DNA of 58,889 bases, taken from Flavobacteriales bacterium. GTDB lineage: Bacteria > Bacteroidota > Bacteroidia > Flavobacteriales_D > Crocinitomicaceae. The notes under the pieces were generated by a model. It made no database searches. It was given only the letters and a program-made list of their open reading frames with translations, and was not told the origin of the DNA. The stretch is from the NCBI GenBank assembly GCA_009926125.1, contig RFPM01000004.1, forward strand, positions 1-58,889, written 5' to 3'. Made by a program: the position numbers and the translations under genes. Numbering within the stretch: the first letter of the stretch is position 1; each line of letters begins with the position of its first letter. Positions 25,725-36,900 of this stretch are shown here, piece after piece.

Positions 25725-26775
25725 CTTGAATTGTTTTTAGCGTTTCATAAATTAGGCGAATACAATTCTCAACATCTTCTTTTTGTACCATTTCAACGGT
25801 TGTATGCATGTATCTTAAAGGTAAAGAAATTAATGCGCTTGGCACACCTTCATTTGAATAAGCAAAAGCATCTGTATCAGTCCCTGTAGAACGAGATACT
25901 GCCGCTCGCTGAAAAGGAATCTTATTTTTTTGTGCAACTGAAATAATTTGCTTTAAAAAATTTGTTTGCACAGCCGGACCATACGTTAATACAGGACCAT
26001 CTCCTGACTTCTGATCTCCATTTTCTATTTTATCAACCATCGGCGTGCTTGTGTCATGACAAACATCTGTAACCAATGCAAGATGAGGTTTAATTCTGTG
26101 AGCAATCATTTCTGCACCTCTAAGTCCAATTTCTTCTTGAACTGCATTTACAACATACAAGGTAAATGGAAGTGTAATTTTTTCTTCTTTTAACATACGA
26201 GCAACTTCAGCAATCATGAAGCCACCTACTCGATTATCTAATGCTCTACCAACGTATTTGTTTTTATTAAGAAGCATAAACTCATCTTCAAATGTTGCTA
26301 CGCAACCAACATGAACTCCTAAATCCTCTACTTCTTTTTTGCTAGCACAACCGCAGTCGAGAGAGATATTCTTCATACTTGGAGTTTCTTCTTTTTGCTG
26401 TCTCGTATGAATTGCTGGCCAACCAAAAACAGCCTTAACAATTCCTTTGTCTGTATAGATGTTAACACGTTTTGACGGTGCAATCATATGGTCGGAGCCA
26501 CCATTTCGCTTGAGGTAGATAAAGCCATCTTTTGTAATGTAGTGAACAAACCAAGAAATCTCATCAGCATGCGCTTCTATCACAACTCGGTAATCTTTTC
26601 CAGGATTGATTATCCCTGCTACTGAACCATAATTATCTGTAAAATAATCGTCAACATAAGGTTTAATATATTCTAACCATAATTTTTGACCTTCTGATTC
26701 AAATCCTGTAGGACTTGAATTATTAAGATATTTCTCTAAAAATTTCTCTGACTTTACTGTAATAATCTTTTTCAT
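25696..26775 (-). CDS. M42 family metallopeptidase (glutamyl aminopeptidase/TET type)
   Basis: From ATG 26775 the protein has 359 residues. Metal and catalytic positions are His69 and Asp71 (EAHADE), Asp180 (ALDNRVGG), the Glu pair 214-215 (VQEEIGLRG), Asp237 (TDVCHD) and His324 (RYMHTTVE). These define the two-metal M42 aminopeptidases that form large tetrahedral shells in the cytosol and trim peptides. The frame is open for 20 codons upstream, but that stretch overlaps the end of the CHU_C gene and lacks family similarity, so I place the start at 26775, 5 bases after that gene. Confidence 0.93.
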   Translation of the reverse strand: MKKIITVKSEKFLEKYLNNSSPTGFESEGQKLWLEYIKPYVDDYFTDNYGSVAGIINPGKDYRVVIEAHADEISWFVHYITKDGFIYLKRNGGSDHMIAPSKRVNIYTDKGIVKAVFGWPAIHTRQQKEETPSMKNISLDCGCASKKEVEDLGVHVGCVATFEDEFMLLNKNKYVGRALDNRVGGFMIAEVARMLKEEKITLPFTLYVVNAVQEEIGLRGAEMIAHRIKPHLALVTDVCHDTSTPMVDKIENGDQKSGDGPVLTYGPAVQTNFLKQIISVAQKNKIPFQRAAVSRSTGTDTDAFAYSNEGVPSALISLPLRYMHTTVEMVQKEDVENCIRLIYETLKTIQDGQDFRYIK

Positions 26776-26780
26776 AATTT

Positions 26781-29700
26781 TTATTTCATTAATGTAACAT
26801 TTCCTTTTGTAATTGATTTTAACCCATTGTAACAAGTAACATCCAGATAAAAATCGTAAACATCTGGATCTAATTTTTTACCTCTAAAAGTACCATCCCA
26901 TCCAATTTGTGGATTTTCTGACTCAAATACCAATTCTCCCCAACGATCAAAAATCCTAAAAATAATTTTTTCAATAAAAATTCCACGAACAAATAAAACA
27001 TCATTGTTATCGTCACCATTTGGAGAAAAAGCATTTGGAATAAAGACATAGGGTTCTTCGCAGATAATTTCATACACCTTAATTTGTACAGTATCTGAAC
27101 GTGTGCAAATACCATCCGAAACTGTTAATGTAAAAATAGTGTTTTCTTGAATAAGGGCATTTGTTTCCTGCGAATTAGGTGATGATAAACCCGTAGTTGG
27201 CGACCAAGAATAATTTGGAAGACTATTCGGTAAACCACTTAAAACAACTGTTGCACCAGGAACGACAATATTTTCCGATGCACTTGCAAGTACTGATGAA
27301 GGATTAATAACAGAAACTAAAATAAAAATAGAATCTTCTACAAAACAGCCATTGGAAGATGCTGCTGATAGATAATAATACTGTGAAAAAAGAGGTTGAA
27401 CAACAATCGAACTTGAGGTATTTGAACCAATAATCCCAGCAATTGGAGTCCAAACATAATTAAAAGAAGTTGTAGGATTTGTATTTGTTGCTGTCAATGT
27501 TGTTTGATCTCCCAAGCATAAATTATTTCCGCCATTTAATATTAAATCGGAACTAGTGAAAGAAAGTAATACACTGTCAACAAGTGCGCATTCAGAATTT
27601 GAAACTTGCACATAATAATAACCAGCTTGTGGATCATTTAATACAAAAAGAGAATCAGAAAAATCAAAATTTAAGGTGTCTGTAAAAAGAGAATTTGTGG
27701 ACCAAATAAAATTACTTGCTGTTCCATTTGTATAAGAAATTAAGTTAATTGGAACTGGAGAACATAGGTCAATTCCATCGATTAAATTTAATTGAATATT
27801 TTCATAAATAGTAATCGTAATCTGAGCAGTATCTGTTATATCGCAATCATTATCTGTAACGTATAAAAATACAGTATAAACTCCAGGAATTGAATAGGTG
27901 TAACTTGGCGAAAATGTTGTGGAGTCATAGTTGTTATTTCCAAAATCCCATAAATATGTGTCGTTTTCAGTAGAATTATTTTGAAAAGTTATAGGGATTT
28001 CCTCGCAAGATGATGTGGAACTAGCAGTAAAATTCGCTATTGGAATTACATCTGTACTAAATTTAAAAACAATGTTATTACAATTAGAACTGTTATTTGC
28101 TGCTGACCACGCTCCTGGAGTAGTTGGAAAATCGCTGTAACCACCACAACCGCCGCAAACAGATTGATAAACGACGCCATTTTTATCGAAACGAGAAGTG
28201 CCGCCGTCTACATGTTCCTTTGCTTGACTTCCGCCCAAGTAAGAACCATATAAAAGCCCTTGAAAATCTCTTTTTATAACAATAAGATAAAAATCAAAGC
28301 CATTTGGAGAAATTCCTTGAAAAGCATCAGAGGTTACTGGCATTCCGCTTAACAATGTATTTTGTAGAATATTAGCTCCCCATCCAGAAACATAGATATT
28401 ACCGCAAATATCAACAAGAAAAGCAGAGGGTGAAATATGTATTGATGTCGAACCATTACCAAATACCGTAGACGCAATATTGCTTGTTAAATTTGAATTT
28501 AACTCAATTATAAAGTTACTACTATTCGGATTTGAAAAAGTAGCATTAACAACAGGAAAAGTTCCGCCAACTGATTGACCTAAAACATAAATATTATTGT
28601 TTTTATCAATTTCAACAAAAAAAGCTTGGTCGTAATTATTTTTTCCTAAATAAGTTGCTTGTTGAATTCCTAAACCAGTGGAATTTAATTTAACGACAAA
28701 TCCATCCGTTATTCCACCATTATAGGTTGGTGAATAAGCTCCAACAGTTCCCGGTAAATCAGTAGATTGGGTTCCCCCTGAAAAAACAATTTGATTTGCC
28801 GTATCAATTTTAACAGAATAACACGCATCATCTAATGAACCACCATAATAAGTTGAAAATAACAAGGATTGAAAATTTGAAGCTAATTTAAAAACTATTC
28901 CATCTTGCCCACCGGCATTTGCACTTTGAAAAGCATTGATAATAGGAAAGTCAGTTGAACGAGAAGTTGATGCAATTAGAATATTGTTGTTTTCATCCAG
29001 CATTATTTCACCTCTAAACTGATCTCCATAATTAGAAGATAAAGCAGAATATGCAGCAACTGAATTATAGGGCAAAGAAAGAGGATTGTAATTTACACCG
29101 TCATTTCCACTGCCACCAACAAATGTTGAGTTTAATAGATTATGTCCATTAGAACTAATTTTTGAAACATAAATATCTGTTCCTTGGTTAGAAAAAGTGA
29201 TACCGTTATATGTAAACTGGGCTGCAGTTCCTCCTGAATGTAACTGTTGAAAAGAATTACTTGTAATAGGAAAATCTAAACTTGATGTTGCGCCCATCAA
29301 ATAAACATTATTACTCTGATCACAAATTAAACTATGAACTGTTTCAGTTCCTTGCGTATTATCCCCACCTCCAATAAATGTTCCCCAAAGCATTGCGCTT
29401 CCATCGGAAGAATATTTAGAGACGAATACATCTGAAATACCGTATCCGACTGCACCTGCCACAAAATTTGATTGAATATCATAAGCCAAAACATCAGGAG
29501 CGGGATAATCATTTCCATAAATTGTTCCTGCGGTGTATGCAGTTCCATCATTTCCGTAGGTGGCAGTCATTCCAAAATTATCAGAATTTGCACCATTATA
29601 CGTTGCAAAAACTAATATAGGATCAATAATTAATGGAGAGTTAGGATCATAATTTCCAAGGTCAAACCGGACTTCATTGTCTTTTAAAATAAAGCGACAT

Positions 29701-30356
29701 TTTACTTCTTTCCGTTGTCCATTTATTAACTGATAAGCGACAGGTTTATCCTCAATTACTTTCCCTAAATCAGTTTCTAAAATCAAATTTCCCTTGTTGT
29801 CGATCTGAATCTTTTTCTGACCGCTATAGTCAAGAATTATTTGAGATGGATCACTATTTTTCTGAACTATAAATTCATATTTAACCTCATTATTTATCCC
29901 TGAAATTTTAAAATCAATTCCTTGATAGAAATTCTTTAAAATTGCTTCAGAATAAGAATGAACCTCAGATGTCCATTTTTTTTGGTCATTTCCTTTAAAA
30001 AAATTGAAATAACTGCTTGAAGGATCTTTTTTTTCAATGTTAACTACTTCATTAGAACCTCTAAAATTCAGATGAACAAGCGTTTGACTTACATCTTGCC
30101 CCTTGTAATTAGGTTCAGCCATTGCATGTAACTTGTGCATTGTCGAATAATCTTGAAGATGAAAAATAAGTTTGTGTTGCTGCACCCAAAGTTTTCCTCC
30201 CGGCATGTTTGAGCGAAATAAAACTCCCTCTGGCCATTGACCTTTATTTTCAAGTAATAATTGCCCTTTATTTTTTGAAAGTATTTCAGTAGATAACTGC
30301 GCCTGCAATTTAAGGCAAAACACAAAGAAAAACAGACAAATTCCAAGGACTTTCAT
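26781..30356 (-). CDS. Giant T9SS type B surface protein with SBBP propeller repeats, PKD and CHU_C domains
   Basis: The 1191-residue protein has a signal peptide (1-19) and an N-terminal domain starting LLENKGQWPEGVLFRSN, common in large Bacteroidota surface proteins. Residues 250-760 hold repeated beta-propeller (SBBP-type) units such as SSDGSAMLWGTFIGG and STFVGGSGNDG. A PKD domain (about 775-850, TYLWDFGNNN) and further Ig/PKD-like modules follow. The C-terminus FIPNAFSPNGDDNNDVLF to VTLMK (about 1100-1191) is the gliding-motility-associated CHU_C domain that directs type B T9SS export. A surface or adhesive role is inferred. M42 peptidase follows 5 bases later. Confidence 0.9.
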   Translation of the reverse strand: MKVLGICLFFFVFCLKLQAQLSTEILSKNKGQLLLENKGQWPEGVLFRSNMPGGKLWVQQHKLIFHLQDYSTMHKLHAMAEPNYKGQDVSQTLVHLNFRGSNEVVNIEKKDPSSSYFNFFKGNDQKKWTSEVHSYSEAILKNFYQGIDFKISGINNEVKYEFIVQKNSDPSQIILDYSGQKKIQIDNKGNLILETDLGKVIEDKPVAYQLINGQRKEVKCRFILKDNEVRFDLGNYDPNSPLIIDPILVFATYNGANSDNFGMTATYGNDGTAYTAGTIYGNDYPAPDVLAYDIQSNFVAGAVGYGISDVFVSKYSSDGSAMLWGTFIGGGDNTQGTETVHSLICDQSNNVYLMGATSSLDFPITSNSFQQLHSGGTAAQFTYNGITFSNQGTDIYVSKISSNGHNLLNSTFVGGSGNDGVNYNPLSLPYNSVAAYSALSSNYGDQFRGEIMLDENNNILIASTSRSTDFPIINAFQSANAGGQDGIVFKLASNFQSLLFSTYYGGSLDDACYSVKIDTANQIVFSGGTQSTDLPGTVGAYSPTYNGGITDGFVVKLNSTGLGIQQATYLGKNNYDQAFFVEIDKNNNIYVLGQSVGGTFPVVNATFSNPNSSNFIIELNSNLTSNIASTVFGNGSTSIHISPSAFLVDICGNIYVSGWGANILQNTLLSGMPVTSDAFQGISPNGFDFYLIVIKRDFQGLLYGSYLGGSQAKEHVDGGTSRFDKNGVVYQSVCGGCGGYSDFPTTPGAWSAANNSSNCNNIVFKFSTDVIPIANFTASSTSSCEEIPITFQNNSTENDTYLWDFGNNNYDSTTFSPSYTYSIPGVYTVFLYVTDNDCDITDTAQITITIYENIQLNLIDGIDLCSPVPINLISYTNGTASNFIWSTNSLFTDTLNFDFSDSLFVLNDPQAGYYYVQVSNSECALVDSVLLSFTSSDLILNGGNNLCLGDQTTLTATNTNPTTSFNYVWTPIAGIIGSNTSSSIVVQPLFSQYYYLSAASSNGCFVEDSIFILVSVINPSSVLASASENIVVPGATVVLSGLPNSLPNYSWSPTTGLSSPNSQETNALIQENTIFTLTVSDGICTRSDTVQIKVYEIICEEPYVFIPNAFSPNGDDNNDVLFVRGIFIEKIIFRIFDRWGELVFESENPQIGWDGTFRGKKLDPDVYDFYLDVTCYNGLKSITKGNVTLMK

Positions 30357-30432
30357 TCAATAGAAAATTTGTAGCTAAATTAGTTAATTTATCAATAATA
30401 AAAAGAATCGTAAACTACTTCGAGATTATAAC

Positions 30433-30461
30433 TTGAGAATTAGAGTATTTACTTAAATTCG
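30433..30461 (+). promoter_or_regulatory. Candidate promoter of the nitronate monooxygenase-M16 operon
   Basis: TTG (30433-30435) and TAAATTCG (30454-30461) are spaced by 18 bases and differ from TAnnTTTG by one base. The ATG at 30480 is 18 bases downstream. Confidence 0.4.
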
Positions 30462-30479
30462 CAACTAGGTATTTAAAAA

Positions 30480-31436
30480 ATGAATCAGAATAGAATCTGT
30501 AACTTGTTTAAAATAGAATTTCCTCTTATTCAAGCGGGAATGATTTGGTGTTCAGGATGGGAATTAGCCTCTGCTGTTTCTAATGCCGGTGGACTAGGAA
30601 TTATTGGTTCTGGCTCTATGTATCCTGAGATTCTTGAGCAGCAAATTATAAAATGTCAAGCGGCAACAAGTAAACCATTTGCAGTGAATCTTCCGTTGCT
30701 TTACCCCGATAGCGAAAAACATATTGAAACAATTATAAAGTACAAGGTGCCTATTGTTTTTACATCAGCTGGAAATCCTAGTACATGGACAAAACACCTA
30801 AAAGAAAATGGAATTACAGTTGTACATGTCGTTTCAAGTTTAAAATTTGCGCTTAAAGCACAAGATGCTGGTGTTGATGCTATAGTTGCTGAAGGTTTTG
30901 AGGCAGGCGGTCACAATGGTCGTGATGAAACAACAACTTTTTGTTTGATACCATTAATTGCTGACGCTATTTCATTACCACTAATTGCAGCAGGAGGCAT
31001 TGGATCCGGAAAAGGAATGCTTGCAGCAATGAATTTAGGTGCTGATGCTGTTCAAATTGGAAGCCGCTTTATTGCAAGTCCTGAATCCAGTGCACACCAA
31101 AATTTCAAGGAAAAGGTAATAGCTTGTCAGGAAGGAGATACAATTTTAACACTCAAGGAATTAACTCCAGTTAGAATGATAAAAAATAACTTTTATAAGC
31201 AACTTGAACTTGCTTATTCAAATAATGCGGATGCCAAAGAATTAAAAGCAATTTTAGGTCGAGGAAGAGCAAAAAAAGGAATGTTTGAAGGTGATTTAGA
31301 TACTGGAGAATTAGAAGTCGGACAAGTGTCTGGAACTATTCATAAAATTATGCCAGCAAAAGAAATTGTGGCAGAAATTATTCGAGAATTTAAAGAAGCA
31401 CAAAACAATCAATCAAAGACTAAATTTATTTTTTAA
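30480..31436 (+). CDS. Nitronate monooxygenase / enoyl-ACP reductase II family flavoprotein
   Basis: The 318-residue cytosolic TIM-barrel protein has FPLIQAGMIWCSGWELASAV at the N-terminus, EAGGHNGRD around the substrate-site His, and the FMN phosphate-binding run AAGGIGSGKG followed by GADAVQIGSRF. These mark the NMO/FabK superfamily (former 2-nitropropane dioxygenases). Whether it oxidises nitronates or reduces an enoyl thioester cannot be decided by eye. Its stop overlaps the next ATG by one base, which ties it to the M16 pair downstream. Confidence 0.88.
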   Translation: MNQNRICNLFKIEFPLIQAGMIWCSGWELASAVSNAGGLGIIGSGSMYPEILEQQIIKCQAATSKPFAVNLPLLYPDSEKHIETIIKYKVPIVFTSAGNPSTWTKHLKENGITVVHVVSSLKFALKAQDAGVDAIVAEGFEAGGHNGRDETTTFCLIPLIADAISLPLIAAGGIGSGKGMLAAMNLGADAVQIGSRFIASPESSAHQNFKEKVIACQEGDTILTLKELTPVRMIKNNFYKQLELAYSNNADAKELKAILGRGRAKKGMFEGDLDTGELEVGQVSGTIHKIMPAKEIVAEIIREFKEAQNNQSKTKFIF

Positions 31437-32677
31437 TGGTAAAATTTGAGCGTTTTCAATTATCAAATGGACTGAAAGTGATTTTCCATAAAGATATATC
31501 AACACCAATGGCTGTTGTGAATGTGCTTTATGATATTGGAGCAAGAGATGAATCTGAAGAAAAAACTGGATTCGCACATTTATTTGAACACTTGATGTTT
31601 GGCGGATCAGTTAATATTCCTGATTTTGATACAGAATTACAAAAAGCTGGTGGCGAAAACAATGCCTTTACAAGTAACGATATTACAAACTATTATGATG
31701 TTTTACCAGCAAATAATCTAGATACAGCATTGTGGTTAGAGAGCGATCGTATGTTATCGCTTGCTTTCACCGAAAAAAGTTTAGAAGTTCAACGAAGTGT
31801 TGTTATTGAAGAATTTAAACAACGCTACCTCAATCAACCTTATGGAGATGTTTGGTTAGAACTTCGTCCACTGGCTTACAAAAAACATCCTTATAAATGG
31901 GCAACTATCGGCAAAGAAATTAGCCACATCGAAAATGCCACTATGGAAGATGTTCGTGCGTTTTTTAAAAAGTATTATTGCCCATCAAACGCGATTCTTT
32001 GCATTGCGGGAAATTTTGAATTAGATTTTATTAAAGAAAGAGTAAATTACTGGTTTTCAGATATTGCTTCAGGAAAAAAACCAGCAAGAATCATTGCCTC
32101 TGAACCCAAACAAATAGAATTTAGAGAATTAGAACTTGAACGCAATGTTCCAGCATCTGCTTTTTATTATGCCTTTAAAATGGCTGAAAGAAAACATCCT
32201 GATTACTATATTGCAGATATTTTAAGTGATTCATTAAGCAGAGAAAAATCATCCTTGCTTTACCTAAAATTAAAGAAAGAAAAACCGTTTGTATCCGAAA
32301 TTGTAGCTTACATAACAGGATCTATTGACGAGGGCTTATTTATTATATCAGGAAAATTAAATGATGGAATAAGCTTTGAAGATTTTGATAATGCACTTTG
32401 GGAGGTATTAAACGAAGTTTGTTTGAATCCAATAGAAGAAAAGGAACTCAACAGCTTAAAAATCAAGATGCAAACTGCCCGTGCTTTTCAAGAGCAGGGA
32501 ATTTTAAACCGCTCTATGAATTTATGTTATTTTGAACTTTTAGGAGATGCTAATGGAATCAATGAAGAGCATTTAATTTATGAGCAAATTAGTTGCGACC
32601 ATATTCAATCCTATGCAAATGAATTATTTCAAAAAACAAATTGTTCGCTACTAAAAATTAAAGCCCAACAAGCATGA
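31436..32677 (+). CDS. Cytosolic M16 family zinc metallopeptidase (active subunit)
   Basis: The 413-residue M16B peptidase has the zinc motif HLFEH (48-52) and the downstream glutamate in VVIEEFKQR. Unlike the pair at 9197-12755, the protein begins directly with the mature fold (MVKFERFQLSNG) and has no signal peptide, so it should work in the cytosol. It overlaps the nitronate monooxygenase gene by one base and its non-catalytic partner by 4 bases, so the three genes form one tightly coupled unit. Confidence 0.92.
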   Translation: MVKFERFQLSNGLKVIFHKDISTPMAVVNVLYDIGARDESEEKTGFAHLFEHLMFGGSVNIPDFDTELQKAGGENNAFTSNDITNYYDVLPANNLDTALWLESDRMLSLAFTEKSLEVQRSVVIEEFKQRYLNQPYGDVWLELRPLAYKKHPYKWATIGKEISHIENATMEDVRAFFKKYYCPSNAILCIAGNFELDFIKERVNYWFSDIASGKKPARIIASEPKQIEFRELELERNVPASAFYYAFKMAERKHPDYYIADILSDSLSREKSSLLYLKLKKEKPFVSEIVAYITGSIDEGLFIISGKLNDGISFEDFDNALWEVLNEVCLNPIEEKELNSLKIKMQTARAFQEQGILNRSMNLCYFELLGDANGINEEHLIYEQISCDHIQSYANELFQKTNCSLLKIKAQQA

Positions 32678-33930
32678 TAAAGCGAAAAAATGCGCCAAGT
32701 TTAAAGGCGATAGAAAAAATCAACTTTATTTCTCCCGTAAAAATTCAGTTGGGCGAGCACACACCTTATTTTTGGATGAAAGAAGTTCCAAATGAAACAG
32801 CACGCTTGGATTTTATCTTTCATGCAGGAACAACAAGAGGATCAAATTTAATTAGTTCATTAGTTGCTGGCTTACTTTTTTCGGGTACTGCTAAAAAAAC
32901 TTCTACAGATATTCACAATGAATTAGATGATTTAGGAGCATTCTTTGATGTTGGCTTGGGACATGAAAGTGTTTTAGTCTCATTTTATTCCCTTAAAAAA
33001 AATATTTTAGCAGTTTTTAAAATTTTTGAAGATGCACTCGAGCATGTTAACTTTCCGCAAAATGAAATCGATGAATTAATCACCGACAGAAAACAGAAAC
33101 TCAAAATTAATTGTGAAAAAGTGGGGTTTCTCTCCCAGAGAGCATTTCAAAAAAACCTTTTTCAAGGCACAAATTATGCGCACCAAACCGAATTGGAAGA
33201 CTATGATTCTGTTCGCCGAGAAGAAATCATTGAATACTTTTCTAAAAACTATAAAAATGGTCTGCGTAAAGTCGTTCTTGTTGGAGCTTTAGATGAAGTT
33301 CAAGTTACAGAAATTGCTGAAAAATCAAAGAAATGGTGTCTTCCTGAAAAGCCACTTTTTGAAAATAATTTCAATAATAATAAGGGTGTATTTCAGTTAG
33401 AAAAGAAAGATGCTGTTCAAAGTGCAGTGCGAATTGGAAAGACTCTTTTCAATAAAAACCATTCTGATTTTCTTGGATTCTCTATCTTAAATACCATTTT
33501 AGGAGATTATTTTGGAAGTCGTTTAATGAAAAATATTCGAGAAGATAAAGGCTACACCTACGGAATTAGTAGCACAGAAGCTGAATTAGCAAAAAGCGGC
33601 TATTTTATGATAGGAACCGAAGTTGGTTCCGCTCAAAAAGATTTGGCAATACAAGAGATAAAAAATGAAATTGAACGACTACAAAAAGATTTAGTTCCCG
33701 ATGAAGAATTAGAATTGGTGAGGAATTATTTATTGGGGCAACTTTTAAAAAGTGCAGATGGCCCCTATGCTATGACTGATTTATTTCTATCTGTTGATGC
33801 ATATGACTTAGATTTTTCATTTTATGAAAGCTACATTCAAAAAGTGAAGAATATCGATGCAGAGGAATTGAGAGCATTAGCCGTTAAATACCTTGCTTGG
33901 GATTCAATGACTATCGTTATCGCAGGATAG
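32674..33930 (+). CDS. Cytosolic M16 family protein, non-catalytic subunit
   Basis: The 418-residue M16 fold protein lacks HxxEH: the corresponding region reads SNLISSLVAGLLFSGT. It keeps the NIREDKGYTYG block that completes the substrate site of a catalytic partner. It should form a heterodimer with the preceding gene product, in the manner of other two-gene M16B pairs and mitochondrial processing peptidase. No signal peptide is seen. ATG 32674 overlaps the previous stop as ATGA. Confidence 0.9.
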   Translation: MIKRKNAPSLKAIEKINFISPVKIQLGEHTPYFWMKEVPNETARLDFIFHAGTTRGSNLISSLVAGLLFSGTAKKTSTDIHNELDDLGAFFDVGLGHESVLVSFYSLKKNILAVFKIFEDALEHVNFPQNEIDELITDRKQKLKINCEKVGFLSQRAFQKNLFQGTNYAHQTELEDYDSVRREEIIEYFSKNYKNGLRKVVLVGALDEVQVTEIAEKSKKWCLPEKPLFENNFNNNKGVFQLEKKDAVQSAVRIGKTLFNKNHSDFLGFSILNTILGDYFGSRLMKNIREDKGYTYGISSTEAELAKSGYFMIGTEVGSAQKDLAIQEIKNEIERLQKDLVPDEELELVRNYLLGQLLKSADGPYAMTDLFLSVDAYDLDFSFYESYIQKVKNIDAEELRALAVKYLAWDSMTIVIAG

Positions 33931-33987
33931 CAACTTTACTCCGTATTTTTCGTTATACTAAAGTCAGCTAAAATTCGTTCTTAAACA

Positions 33988-36900
33988 ATGCGTTTCCTCT
34001 TTCTACTATTTGTTTTAGTTGCTTTTAAAAGCAATGCTTCGCATGTTATGGGAGGAGAAATTACCTATAAATGCATTGGTGGAAATACCTACATTTTTGA
34101 ACTAACTTTTTACCGCGATTGCAATGGTTCTGATGTTACTATTAGCCCTGAAGTTTTAAGAGTTTGGAACCACCCTACTCTAACTTCAATTTCAATTCCT
34201 TTTATTTCAAGAGAAGATATTTCGCCAACTTGCTCCCCCGTTTCTGGAGGTCCAAGTCCCTTACTTTGTGGAACTAATGCAAATGGAGGAAATGGAATTG
34301 GAGCAATCGAGAAAATTATTTACAGAAGTGATCCTATTACTATTGCAGGAATTCCACCAAGTCAAGGTTGGGCTTTTACCTACGAAAATTTCTCACGAAG
34401 TAATACAATAACAAATATTACAAACCCCTCTACTTATGGAATAACTTTGGTTGCAAAAATATATTCCAATCCAAATTCTACTGCAAACGGATGCAGCGAC
34501 TCCTCTCCACTTTTCCTTCAAAAACCATCTTTTGTTCATTGTGCAAGTAATGAATACCAATATAATCCAAATGCTGTAGACCCCGATTTAGATTCGCTTT
34601 CTTTTGAATTCGGAATTCCTTATAATAATTTTCCTACAGGAGTTTATAATCCGCCATTAAATCCAATACCCGTTCCTTTTGAACCGAACTTTTCATTTCT
34701 CAGTCCAACTCCAAATACAATTATAAATCCTGCAAATTTTGCAGCTGAAATAAACAATCAAACTGGAGAATTAAAATTTACAAGTGTCAATATTGGAAAT
34801 TATGTAGTTAAAATTCTGGTCAAATCATATCGTCAAGGAATTCTTATTTCTGAGGTTGAACGAGAAATGCAATTGGTTGTTTTTGCTTGTAATAATTTAA
34901 ATTCTGCTCCAATTATAAGCGCACCATTTCCCGGTAATTCTTTTGAGGCAACGATCAACGCGGGTGATCCAATTTCATTTAATATCCAAGCAATTGACAA
35001 TGATTTACTTCAAAATGGTAGCCAACAAACACTTTCTCTAACAGCTTCTGGTCCTATTTTTGGGACTAATTTTACACAAAATACTGGCTGCAATATTATT
35101 CCCTGCGCAACTTTAGATAATGGAATTCCGATTTCGGGACAACAAAACGTTTCCGCTCAATTTAATTGGCAAACATCTTGCGACCATTTAGTTAATGCTT
35201 ATGGAACTGTTTCTGATGAAGTAAGTTATAATTTTGTCTTTAGAGTACAAGACGATTATTGCCAAGTTCCAAAAGTTACCTACAAAACTGTAACAATTAA
35301 GCTCTTAAATCAGGGTGTAATTCAAGCACCAAAAATTTCTTGTATTCAAACCAACAATGATAATAGTTTAACTATTTTTTGGTCTTCAGTATTAGATCCT
35401 TCAAGTTCATTTATATCCTACAAAGTATATTCTGTTCAAAATGGCTTACTTGCAACTATTAATAACATTAATACAACACAATTTACTACAACATCCGTTA
35501 ATTCAGCACAAGATTATTACATTGCTGTACAATCGGGTTGTGGAGGAAATACTCTAAAATACAGCGATACAATTTCTAATATTCATCTTGACTTAGTAAA
35601 TCCAATTAATGGAACTGCTGTTTTGCAATGGAATATGCCCTACTCTACACAGTTACCAAATTTTAATGCTTATTACTATTTATATAGGGAATTCCCAACA
35701 GGATTTTTCTCATTTATGGATAGTGTGCCATACAACACACTAACATATGTTGATACTATTACTGTCTGCGAAGAATTTATTAGATACAGGGTAAATCTAG
35801 CCACAACAAGCTGTAATTTCACATCCAATCGGCCAGGCGAAGTATTTTCTGATATGATTACACCTTCTATTCCCACAATATATTCAGTTAGCTTTGACAC
35901 ATTAAACAGTAATATAACAATTAACTGGAATCAAAATCCTCTTTTAGATACTTATGGATACGTTGTTTATATAGTTGGAGCCAATGGTTTTCCTATTGAA
36001 TTAGACACTGTTTTCGGAATAGGTGCTACTAGTTATTCCTATCCAGCTCCGAGTGGACAGGGACCATTTTCTTATTCAGTGGCTGCTTTTGATTCTTGTT
36101 TTACAAGTTCTATTCCAATTACCTATCAAACATCAGGAAAAAGTCCAATACATTCTAGTTTTATTCTTTCAAGTAGTGTCAGCATGTGTGATGAACTTAC
36201 GCAATTAAGTTGGACATCCTATTTTGGAACTTCTATCAATTATTATAGAATCTGGGTGAAAACAAATCAATATTGGGTGCTATTAGACAGCATAAGTTCT
36301 AATACATTTTTAACTTCTGTTGAAGGTGGAGAAAATTATTGCTTTATTGTCGAAGCAATGTTACAAAATGGCTATTCAGCATTTTCAAATCCTTCTTGTT
36401 TTGTCGTTCCTCAACCACTACAACCAGCTTTCCATTATTTTAAACTGGCAACAATTAATAACAAAACCATAGAGCTTTATGATTATTGTGATGCCTCAGT
36501 TGGCGTCAAAGAAATAGTATTTGAACGCAAAAATCCTACTAGCTTATTATTTGAAGAAATTGGAAGAGCAAATTCAATCACTGATGTAACATTATTTGTA
36601 GACAATCAAGCTACGACAAGTATTAATGCTTGGGAATACAGAACAAAATACATAGATAGTTGCGGGAATGACGGAAATTATGCAAATTCTAATCAAACAA
36701 TTTTTGTTCAGGGCACAACAGATGAATACGACATGATAAATCAAATTAATTGGTCGCCTTATTCAGGATTTGATGGCCCAATTACTGAATACCAAGTATT
36801 TAGAGGAGTAAATGGCGTATTTCAGCAAATTGCAACAGTTCCAAACACTCAATTCTCACTTATCGATGATGTAGGATTAGTTGAAAGTAATGGTGAAATC

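Noticed and set aside
26776-26835. Twenty extra N-terminal codons for the M42 peptidase
   Set aside because: They overlap the CHU_C gene end and do not resemble the family; MKKIITVK at 26775 fits better.
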